Assembly (NCBI GenBank): GCA_017541365.1
Contig: JAFXZF010000015.1
Coordinates: 1-8,383, forward strand
Direction: 5' to 3'
Origin: Prevotella sp.
GTDB lineage: Bacteria > Bacteroidota > Bacteroidia > Bacteroidales > Bacteroidaceae
DNA length: 8,383 nt
A program made the translations under genes and the position numbers. The notes beneath the pieces were generated by a model, which had not been told where the DNA came from, ran no database searches, and saw only the letters and a program-made list of their open reading frames with translations. Within the stretch, counting starts at the first letter, position 1. Each line of letters opens with the position of its first letter. Below are positions 1 through 6,389 of the stretch, piece by piece.

Positions 1-335
1 GAAGAGAAGCCAGTGTCGATACATGACTTACATGTCTCGAAGCTGTCACCGTGGTCCAGGTGCAGCACTATCTCAGGATTTTCACAACCCAGTTCCTTAG
101 CATAAGCCACGGCACCCTCTGCCATATAGCGCAGTATGGTAGGATTGGCATACTTGCGTGCGCCCTTGCTCACCTGCATGATGACAGGCGACTTCGTTTC
201 CACTGCAGCCTGCACGATAGCCTGCATCTGTTCCATAGTGTTGAAGTTGAAAGCTGGGATGGCATAGCCACCGTCAACGGCGCGCTTAAACATCTCACGG
301 GTGTTTACGAGCCCAAGGTCTTTGTAGTTTACCAT
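1..335 (-). CDS. fba: Class II fructose-1,6-bisphosphate aldolase, N-terminal part (cut by window edge)
   Basis: This glycolytic and gluconeogenic enzyme reversibly cleaves fructose-1,6-bisphosphate to dihydroxyacetone phosphate and glyceraldehyde-3-phosphate in the cytoplasm, using a divalent metal. Reading the minus strand from the ATG at 335-333 gives 111 codons, beginning MVNYKDLGLVNTREMFKRAV. The stretch GGYAIPAFNFN (residues 22-32) is the typical early strand of class II aldolases. LHLDHGD (91-97) is the family metal-site motif: D94 matches the catalytic aspartate and H95 a zinc ligand (Asp109 and His110 in E. coli FbaA). The start is supported by the agreement of the N-terminus with the family and by a good promoter about 75-110 nt upstream. 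The remaining two thirds, with the other metal ligands, lies outside the window. It diverges from the efflux operon and is probably unrelated to it in function. Confidence 0.95.
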   Translation of the reverse strand, partial: MVNYKDLGLVNTREMFKRAVDGGYAIPAFNFNTMEQMQAIVQAAVETKSPVIMQVSKGARKYANPTILRYMAEGAVAYAKELGCENPEIVLHLDHGDSFETCKSCIDTGFS

Positions 336-384
336 AGTGTTTTTTGTTTATTTAATTTATGTAAGTATTTGATTTAGTGGGTAC

Positions 385-418
385 TTGCATGTTATTCGCA
401 TAATTGTAACTCATGCAA
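385..418. repeat. Imperfect inverted repeat overlapping the fba transcription start region
   Basis: TTGCAT-GTTA (385-394) pairs with TAAC-tc-ATGCAA (407-418): ten matching positions with a 2-nt bulge and a 12-nt loop. It spans the predicted transcription start and touches the -7 box of the fba promoter. This position would suit a DNA operator better than an RNA hairpin, since the right arm is mostly upstream of the predicted start. Function is inferred only. Confidence 0.3.
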
Positions 419-446
419 AGTTAAGTAAAACTTTTTACAATGCAAA
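416..446 (-). promoter_or_regulatory. Bacteroidota-type promoter for fba
   Basis: On the minus strand, TTTG (446-443) is followed after exactly 19 nt by TAACTTTG (423-416). This fits the Bacteroidota sigma-ABfr consensus (-33 TTTG, -7 TAnnTTTG). Transcription would begin near 409, giving a leader of roughly 74 nt before the aldolase ATG. The spacer contains a short palindrome (425-438). The match is seen directly; activity is inferred. Confidence 0.75.
425..438. repeat. 6-bp-arm palindrome in the fba promoter spacer
   Basis: GTAAAA, a 2-nt centre CT, and TTTTAC form a perfect inverted repeat lying between the -33 and -7 boxes of the fba promoter. It could be a regulator-binding site. In AT-rich intergenic DNA, a repeat this short can also arise by chance. 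Confidence 0.35.
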
Positions 447-464
447 ATTTTTAGGGGAGAATTT

Positions 465-494
465 TTGTCTAATCAACGATTTTTCGTAAATTTG
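465..494 (+). promoter_or_regulatory. Bacteroidota-type promoter for the efflux operon
   Basis: TTG at 465-467 (within TTTTTG) is followed after 19 nt by TAAATTTG (487-494), an exact TAnnTTTG -7 element. Transcription would start near 501, leaving a leader of about 42 nt to the ATG at 543. The leader is A-rich with no clear Shine-Dalgarno sequence, as is usual in Bacteroidota. No other TAnnTTTG element was seen in the gaps between the following five genes, so this is the best candidate for driving the whole cluster. Confidence 0.75.
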
Positions 495-542
495 CACAAA
501 ATAAATCTATACGAATTAGCAAGAACCAAGTAAAAACAAACA

Positions 543-1685
543 ATGTATAATCAAAATAACCAACAACGAAACATGAAACCTAACACAAAGAACTGGGCAT
601 GTATGCTCGGAGCCGCAGTCGTATTGACTGCATGCGGAATTGATGTTCCAAAGGAAGTCAACACCTCGTATGAAACAGTGACAATTGAGAAAAAAGACAT
701 CACGGTGCCCGTGAAGTTCAGCGCAAAGCTGAAGGGTCAGACCGACGTGACCATCACACCGCAGGTGAGCGGACAGCTGATGAAAATCTGCGTTACCGAG
801 GGTCAGCAGGTTCAGAAGGGGCAGGTGCTCTTCGTCATCGACTCACGAGATGCCCGACTGGAGTTACAGGCTGCGCAGGCAAACCTGCAGGCTGCACTGG
901 CTCAGGAAAACTCTGCCAAGTTGGAGTATGAGTCTAACAAAAATTTGTTTGATAAGAATATCGTCAGTCGCTACATGCTCGACAATTCAGCAAATTCATA
1001 TAAGCAGGCGCAGGCATCAGTGGCTCAGCAACGTGCTCAGGTGAGTCGTGCCAGAGTGAATCTCGGCTATTGCACCATCACTGCTCCTGTAAAGGGTGTC
1101 ATAGGCGAGATACCTGTGCGTGCCGGCGACCAGGTTTCGCCAATGACGCAATTGACCATTGTCAGCGGCAACACCAATATGGACGCTGAATTTTCCGTTT
1201 CTGAAGCAGTACTTGAAAATGCCGTAGCAGAAGGTGTCAAAGTTAATGTAGAGGAAGCCCTGAAACGCTTACCCGATGTGACATTCGTAATGAAGAACGG
1301 CACGGAGTACAAGCACAAGGGACATCTCACCAGTGCTACGGGCGTGGTGGACTCCTCTACTGGTACCATATCACTCAAAGCTACGTTCCCTAACCCAGAG
1401 GGACAACTCTTCTCTGGCATACAGGGTACGGTGGTCATGAACTTCAGCGAAAAGGGTGTGATGGTTATCCCACAGGTAGCCGTTGTGAAACTCCTGGACA
1501 AGCAACAAGTATATAAGGTGAAAGCCGACAGCACTGCTACAGCCGTGGAGGTGACAACACAAGACATAGGCAACGGTAAGGACTTCATCGTCACCAACGG
1601 ACTGAAGGTGGGCGACAAGATCGTTACCGTAGGAGCCAATAACGTAACGGAAGGACAGAAAGTGCTGTTCGCGAAAGAAGAATAA
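543..1685 (+). CDS. RND efflux periplasmic adaptor subunit (AcrA/MexA-type membrane fusion lipoprotein)
   Basis: This is the periplasmic adaptor that joins an inner-membrane RND pump to an outer-membrane channel. The 380 aa length is usual for AcrA/MexA. A hydrophobic signal peptide ends in the lipobox LTAC, so C31 is the probable lipid anchor. The first lipoyl half-motif (about 66-102, containing VSGQLMKICVTEGQQVQKGQ) and the second (about 173-205, YCTITAPVKGVIGEI) flank an alpha-helical hairpin (about 103-172) rich in Ala, Gln and Glu. A beta-barrel and a membrane-proximal domain follow. The start is uncertain: the ATG at 573 (MKPNTKNW) would give a more compact signal peptide than the ATG at 543, whose extra ten residues (MYNQNNQQRN) are polar. 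It is the first gene of the operon, 58 nt before the permease. The family is certain; the substrate is unknown. Confidence 0.95.
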   Translation: MYNQNNQQRNMKPNTKNWACMLGAAVVLTACGIDVPKEVNTSYETVTIEKKDITVPVKFSAKLKGQTDVTITPQVSGQLMKICVTEGQQVQKGQVLFVIDSRDARLELQAAQANLQAALAQENSAKLEYESNKNLFDKNIVSRYMLDNSANSYKQAQASVAQQRAQVSRARVNLGYCTITAPVKGVIGEIPVRAGDQVSPMTQLTIVSGNTNMDAEFSVSEAVLENAVAEGVKVNVEEALKRLPDVTFVMKNGTEYKHKGHLTSATGVVDSSTGTISLKATFPNPEGQLFSGIQGTVVMNFSEKGVMVIPQVAVVKLLDKQQVYKVKADSTATAVEVTTQDIGNGKDFIVTNGLKVGDKIVTVGANNVTEGQKVLFAKEE

Positions 1686-1692
1686 TAATTTT

Positions 1693-1740
1693 TCGTAATA
1701 TCGTAATGTCGTAATAACGAAGTATCGTAATATCGAAAAA
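1693..1740 (+). repeat. Six in-register 8-nt tandem repeats before the permease start codon
   Basis: The units are TCGTAATA (1693-1700), TCGTAATG (1701-1708), TCGTAATA (1709-1716), ACGAAGTA (1717-1724), TCGTAATA (1725-1732) and TCGAAAAA (1733-1740). Three are identical and one differs at a single base; the fourth and last are diverged. The array fills almost the whole 58-nt gap and ends 3 nt before the permease ATG, so it lies in the ribosome-loading region. Units 3 and 4 could form a weak 4-bp hairpin (TCGT, loop AATA, ACGA). The repeats are seen directly; any role in tuning translation is inferred. Confidence 0.85.
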
Positions 1741-1743
1741 AAA

Positions 1744-4700
1744 ATGAAGAACAATATCTTTATAAACAGGTACGTGATGGCGTGTGCCATCAGTATCGTC
1801 ATTGCGATGGTGGGTTACATCTCGATGAACACTCTGTCCGTGGAGCAATATCCTGACATCGCGCCACCTACGGTGAGTGTCTCCACCTCATACACAGGTG
1901 CCGATCCACAAACAGTCATGGAGTCTGTTATCCAGCCACTGGAAGAGAGTATCAACGGCGTGGAAGACATGATATACATGACGTCAAAGGCTACATCATC
2001 TGGCAACGTAGAAATATCAGTCTATTTCAAGCAGGGCACCGACCCTAACATGGCGACGGTGAACGTGCAGAACCGCGTTTCGAAGGCTACATCATCGCTA
2101 CCATCAGATGTAACGAAGGTAGGTGTTGAGGTGTCAAAGCGACAGAACAGTATCCTGCGCGTGCTCGCTGTGAGGAGTGCCGACGGCAAATATGACAACG
2201 ACTTTATCTCTAACTACGTTGACATAAACATCAAACCCCGCATGCAGCGTATCACTGGTGTGGGTGAGGTGCTGTCATTGGGCAACAAATTCTCACTACG
2301 CGTATGGATGAAACCCGACGTGATGGCACAGTACGGTCTGGAACCTAACGATGTCATTAATGCCATCAGTGCCCAGAGTTTCGTGTCTGCCACGGGTTCA
2401 TTGGGTGAGAATTCAGAGAACAAATACCAGTACTCTATGGAGTACAAAGGTACGCTAAAGAATGTCGAGGAGTTTAACGACATCGTGCTTCGCACCTCTG
2501 ACGGCGGTCACCTGCTCAAACTCGGCGACGTGGCAACTGTAGAGATTGGAGCAGAGAGCTACAGTTTCATATCTGACATCAACGAAAAGCCTGGTGCCAT
2601 GATGATGATATTCCAGGCTCCAGGTGCCAATGCCACGGAGGTGAACGCTGCCATCACCAAGGTATGTGAGGATATGCAGAAGACGATGCCTGCCGGACTG
2701 GAGTTTGTGACACTGATGACCTCGGACGATTTCCTCTTCGCTGCTATCCACAACGTAGTGGAGACTCTCGTCATCGCTATCATCCTGGTTATATTGGTGG
2801 TATTCTTCTTCCTGCAGAACTTCAAGGCCACGATTATCCCGTCCATATCAATTATAGTATCGTTGTTGGGAACATTTGCTATAGTTATGATGGCGGGATT
2901 CTCCCTGAACATCCTTACACTCTTCGCTCTGGTGCTCGCCATCGGTACGGTGGTGGATGATGCCATCGTAGTGGTCGAGGCTGTTATGGCAAAGATGGAG
3001 AATGGCATCAGCGATGCGCGTGAAGCAACACGCCAGGCTATGAGCGAGGTGTCGGTAGCTGTAGTATCCTGTACGCTGGTGTTCATGGCGGTGTTTATCC
3101 CTGTCACCTTCATGTCAGGCACGTCAGGCACATTTTTCACACAGTTTGGTGTGACCATCGCTTCCTCTGTAGGACTGTCGTGCGTATCAGCCTTGACGCT
3201 CTGTCCCGCCCTCTGTGCCATCATGCTGAAGGTTACTGAGAAAGAAGAAGAGAAGAAAACCATAACATACTACGCCAAGAAGGCATACGATGTAAGCTAC
3301 AATGCTATCGCCGCAAAATATTCCAAGGCGGTGAAGAAGTTTATCAAGCGCCCCATTATGGCATGGGGTATATTGGTGGCAGCTGCCGTATTACTTATAT
3401 TCTTTATGAAGAGTCTGCCTTCAGGACTTGTGCCACAGGAGGACCAGGGCTGCTTCATGGTAGAGGTACGCGCACCAGAGGGCTACACCCTGCAGCAGAC
3501 GTTTGACCTGACGAAGCAGGTGGAACAGAAACTCAAGAATATCCCTGAGATGGAGAGCTACGCCGTAGCATGCGGCTATGGTCTTATATCGGGTTACGGT
3601 TCCAACATGGCTACTATTGTAGTACGTCTGAAGAACTGGGATGATCGTCCTGGCATGAATCACTTGATCGACCTCGTCATCTACCGTTTCTATCTGGACT
3701 GCAAGAGCATCAAGAATGCGCAGGTACTGCCATTCCAGATGCCACAGGTACCTGGCTACGGCACGAGTAACGACGTCAGTCTTGTGGTGCAGGATCCTTC
3801 GGGTGGCAACCTTTCCGAGTTTGCGAAAAAGACCGACCACTTCCTTGCCAAACTCTCTGAGCGCGAGGAGATCAGTTCGGCTATGTCAACCTATTCAGAG
3901 CGCTATCCTAAGTTCCAGGTGGAGGTGGATGCCACACAGTGCGACCGCTCAGGCGTTTCGCCCGCTGAGGTACTCAACACTCTCGGCACATACTGCGGTG
4001 GCGCGTATGTAGGCAACTTCAACCAGTTTGGTAAGGTGTATCGCCTGATGGTTGCCGCTGCTCCTGAGTATCGCCTCGATCCAACGTCACTCAACAACGT
4101 CTTTGTAAAGGTGCAGGGAGGCAAGATGTCACCCATCTCACAATTCGTAACACTGAAGGAGATCGTTGGTCCGTCAAGCATTGAACACTTTAACCTGTTC
4201 CAGAGTATCACATGTATCGTCACCCCTGCCAGCGGTTACAGCGAGGGCGAGGCGCACAAGGTCATAGAAGAAGTGTTCCGTAAGGAGATGCCTCAAACGG
4301 CAACATACGAATACAGTGGCATGTCACGTGAGGTGGAGGAGACAGCTAATTCCAACACCACCACCATCATTTACTGCATATGTGCTATCCTGATATACCT
4401 TATCCTGGCTTCATTGTACAACTCATGGTTCACGCCATGGGCAGTGTTGCTCAGCGTGCCTTTCGGACTGATGGGTGCCTTTGTGTTTGCTTTCTTCGGC
4501 AATATGCTACAGCTACCAGGTATGGACAACAACATCTACCTACAGACGGGTGTCATCATGCTTATCGGTTTGCTTGCCAAGACGGCTATTCTTATTACCG
4601 AGTTTGCCAGCGAGCGTCGTGCCCAGGGCATGAGCATCGTCGATGCCGCCTTCGAGGCATGTAAGGAACGTCTGCGTCCTATCCTGATGACTGTTGCCAC

Positions 4701-4902
4701 GATGATTATCGGTATGATACCGCTCGTCATCGAGGGTGGTGCAGGTGCTAACGGCAACCGTGCCCTCGCCCTTGGCGTCATCGGTGGTATGAGTGTGGGC
4801 ACCGTTGCACTGCTCTTCGTAGTGCCTGCTTTCTTCATCGTGTTCCAGAACTTGCATGAGAAGTTTCAGGGCGCTACTCAACATGTAGAGAATAAGGATT
4901 AA
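1744..4902 (+). CDS. RND efflux permease, HAE-1 family (AcrB/MexB-type)
   Basis: This is the inner-membrane proton/drug antiporter that binds substrates in the periplasm and drives them into the outer-membrane channel. The 1052 aa length is normal for AcrB-like pumps. The N-terminus (FINRYVMACAISIVIAMVGY) is TM1, followed by the conserved VEQYPDIAPPTVSVSTSYTG. TM2-6 lie at about 338-500, TM7 at about 539-556 and TM8-12 at about 873-1040, with two large periplasmic loops between. Proton-relay residues are present: D405 and D406 in GTVVDDAIVVVEAV (TM4) and K946 in GLLAKTAILITEFA (TM10), matching AcrB D407, D408 and K940. SGLVPQEDQG (after TM7) and VRLKNWDDRPG are further HAE-1 signatures. These features favour hydrophobic or drug substrates over metal (HME) export. 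No frameshift or missing key residue is seen. The start is fixed by alignment with the family N-terminus. Confidence 0.97.
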   Translation: MKNNIFINRYVMACAISIVIAMVGYISMNTLSVEQYPDIAPPTVSVSTSYTGADPQTVMESVIQPLEESINGVEDMIYMTSKATSSGNVEISVYFKQGTDPNMATVNVQNRVSKATSSLPSDVTKVGVEVSKRQNSILRVLAVRSADGKYDNDFISNYVDINIKPRMQRITGVGEVLSLGNKFSLRVWMKPDVMAQYGLEPNDVINAISAQSFVSATGSLGENSENKYQYSMEYKGTLKNVEEFNDIVLRTSDGGHLLKLGDVATVEIGAESYSFISDINEKPGAMMMIFQAPGANATEVNAAITKVCEDMQKTMPAGLEFVTLMTSDDFLFAAIHNVVETLVIAIILVILVVFFFLQNFKATIIPSISIIVSLLGTFAIVMMAGFSLNILTLFALVLAIGTVVDDAIVVVEAVMAKMENGISDAREATRQAMSEVSVAVVSCTLVFMAVFIPVTFMSGTSGTFFTQFGVTIASSVGLSCVSALTLCPALCAIMLKVTEKEEEKKTITYYAKKAYDVSYNAIAAKYSKAVKKFIKRPIMAWGILVAAAVLLIFFMKSLPSGLVPQEDQGCFMVEVRAPEGYTLQQTFDLTKQVEQKLKNIPEMESYAVACGYGLISGYGSNMATIVVRLKNWDDRPGMNHLIDLVIYRFYLDCKSIKNAQVLPFQMPQVPGYGTSNDVSLVVQDPSGGNLSEFAKKTDHFLAKLSEREEISSAMSTYSERYPKFQVEVDATQCDRSGVSPAEVLNTLGTYCGGAYVGNFNQFGKVYRLMVAAAPEYRLDPTSLNNVFVKVQGGKMSPISQFVTLKEIVGPSSIEHFNLFQSITCIVTPASGYSEGEAHKVIEEVFRKEMPQTATYEYSGMSREVEETANSNTTTIIYCICAILIYLILASLYNSWFTPWAVLLSVPFGLMGAFVFAFFGNMLQLPGMDNNIYLQTGVIMLIGLLAKTAILITEFASERRAQGMSIVDAAFEACKERLRPILMTVATMIIGMIPLVIEGGAGANGNRALALGVIGGMSVGTVALLFVVPAFFIVFQNLHEKFQGATQHVENKD

Positions 4903-4908
4903 TGTTTT

Positions 4909-4938
4909 ATTACTCAGAATACACAGATTATTCAGAAT
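4909..4938 (+). repeat. 12-nt direct repeat abutting the outer-membrane factor start codon
   Basis: ATTACTCAGAAT (4909-4920) and ATTATTCAGAAT (4927-4938) differ at one base and are separated by ACACAG. The second copy ends immediately before the ATG at 4939. The pair fills nearly all of the 36-nt gap after the permease stop. No ribosome-binding site other than A/T-rich sequence is seen. Confidence 0.75.
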
Positions 4939-6363
4939 ATGGAAAAAATAAAAAATATCATCCTCATCGCAATCGTGAGCATACTGCTCACTGGTTGCGG
5001 TGTATATAAGAAGTACGAGCGCAAGACCGAGACGCCTGCCAGCGTATTCGGTACCGATGCTAACGGACAGGCCCTTGGAGCTTCTTCAGCAACGGATACT
5101 GTGTCAATAGCACAGATGTCATGGCGTGAGTTCTTCACTGACCCACAGTTGCAGCAACTCATCGAACAGGTGCTCGCCAGCAATACCGATCTCAACTCTG
5201 CCCGTATAGCCGTAGAGAAGAGCGAGGCATCGCTGAAGGCTGCGAAACTGGCGTACCTGCCATCGCTCTATTTCTCACCACAGGGAACGTTAAGCAGTTT
5301 CGATGGTGCAACGCCAATCAAGACATACAACCTACCGTTGCAGTTGTCATGGGATGTCGAGGTGTTTGGCTCTATCACCAACAAAAAGCGTGCTGCCAAG
5401 GCAGTGCTCCTGCAGTCGCAGTTGAGTAAGGAAGCAGTACGCGCCAACCTCATCTCTACCACTGCCCAGCAATATTTCATGTTGCAGATGCTCGACCATC
5501 AACTTGAGATACTTACCCAAACTGACAGTTTGTGGAATGCATCGTTGGAGACGGAGAAGGCACTGTGGGAGAATGGTCAGGCATACTCCACCGCCGTCAA
5601 CCAGATGGAGGCATCCTATCTTGACGTGAAGACACAGATAGTGGATGTTCGTCGCAGTATCCTCTCTGTCGAGAATGCCATCTGCAGTCTGCTGGCTATA
5701 GCGCCACAGCATGTCAACCGTACGAAGTGGGGCACCTCCCTGTTGCATCATCCCGAAGCACAGGGCATGTTTGAAGTCAAATACCTGAAACTTGGCGTTC
5801 CTGCCACGATGCTGGCACTGCGCCCCGACATACGAATGGCAGATGCCGCAATGGAGGAAGCCTTCTACAACACTCAGGCGGCACGCTCAGCCTTCTTCCC
5901 CTCTATCACACTGTCGGGAGAGGCAGGATGGACCAACAATTCTGGTGCTATGATAGTCAATCCAGGCAAACTGCTGTGGAATGCTATGGCACAACTCACC
6001 CAGCCTATCTTCGCACGTGGCAAACTCATTGCCAATAAGAAGATTGCCCAACTCACTGAGGAAGATCTGCAAAAAAAGTATGTGCAGAAGGTCATCGATG
6101 CCGGCAACGAGGTCAATGAGGCTATGGCAGACTGTGCCGCAGCACGTGAGAAATACCAGTACTACCGCCGTCAGGTGGAGGTGTTGCATGAGGCATACAA
6201 AGGCACTCACGAACTCATGGACAATGGCAAGGCAAGCTATCTTGAGGTGTTGAAGGCTCAGGAGTCGCTCCTTAGTTCACAACTCAACGAGGCAACGAAC
6301 CTCTACGATGCAGCCCAGGCTGTCATCGCCCTATATATCGCCCTCGGTGGTGGCGCGAAGTAA
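4939..6363 (+). CDS. Efflux outer-membrane factor lipoprotein (NodT/OprM-type, TolC family)
   Basis: This protein forms the outer-membrane channel and periplasmic tunnel of the tripartite pump. It is 474 aa, the usual length for NodT/OprM proteins. The signal peptide (IKNIILIAIVSILLTGC) ends in the lipobox LTGC, so C20 should be lipidated. Two outer-membrane efflux (OEP) repeats follow. The first begins near SWREFFTDPQLQQLIEQVL and continues into NTDLNSARIAVEKSEASLKA. The second carries the NodT hallmark ALRPDIRMADAAMEEA (about 293-308) and then SAFFPSITLSGEAGW. The C-terminal helices (LMDNGKASYLEVLKAQESLL, then LNEATNLYDAAQAVIALYIALGGG) are typical. It follows the permease in the standard adaptor-permease-channel order. 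The partner assignment is from operon position; the family is clear. Confidence 0.95.
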   Translation: MEKIKNIILIAIVSILLTGCGVYKKYERKTETPASVFGTDANGQALGASSATDTVSIAQMSWREFFTDPQLQQLIEQVLASNTDLNSARIAVEKSEASLKAAKLAYLPSLYFSPQGTLSSFDGATPIKTYNLPLQLSWDVEVFGSITNKKRAAKAVLLQSQLSKEAVRANLISTTAQQYFMLQMLDHQLEILTQTDSLWNASLETEKALWENGQAYSTAVNQMEASYLDVKTQIVDVRRSILSVENAICSLLAIAPQHVNRTKWGTSLLHHPEAQGMFEVKYLKLGVPATMLALRPDIRMADAAMEEAFYNTQAARSAFFPSITLSGEAGWTNNSGAMIVNPGKLLWNAMAQLTQPIFARGKLIANKKIAQLTEEDLQKKYVQKVIDAGNEVNEAMADCAAAREKYQYYRRQVEVLHEAYKGTHELMDNGKASYLEVLKAQESLLSSQLNEATNLYDAAQAVIALYIALGGGAK

Positions 6364-6366
6364 AAA

Positions 6367-6389
6367 CAAGTATAGTCATTATCAAGTAT
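6367..6389 (+). repeat. 7-nt direct repeat reaching into the start codon of the fusion gene
   Basis: CAAGTAT occurs at 6367-6373 and again at 6383-6389, where it overlaps the ATG at 6388. The 24-nt gap holds nothing else recognisable. The repeat is short enough to be chance; it is listed because the two preceding gene gaps also carry direct repeats directly before the start codon. Confidence 0.35.

Noticed and set aside
51..377. Plus-strand 108-codon open frame near the left edge
   Set aside because: It lies antisense to the aldolase coding sequence and its translation has no recognisable family features, whereas the minus strand gives an unmistakable class II aldolase.
1067..1639. Minus-strand open frame (190 codons) inside the adaptor gene
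   Set aside because: It is antisense to a clear adaptor coding sequence, lacks its own promoter or recognisable domain, and is best explained as a shadow of codon use.
1987..2096. 14-nt identical repeat AAGGCTACATCATC at 1987-2000 and 2083-2096 within the permease gene
   Set aside because: Both copies encode the same short peptide SKATSS with shared codon preference inside conserved protein sequence; nothing suggests a mobile or regulatory repeat.
2559..3263. Long minus-strand open frame (234 codons) inside the permease gene
   Set aside because: It is antisense to the strongly conserved TM2-6 region of the permease and has a biased Thr/Ser/Met composition typical of a shadow frame.
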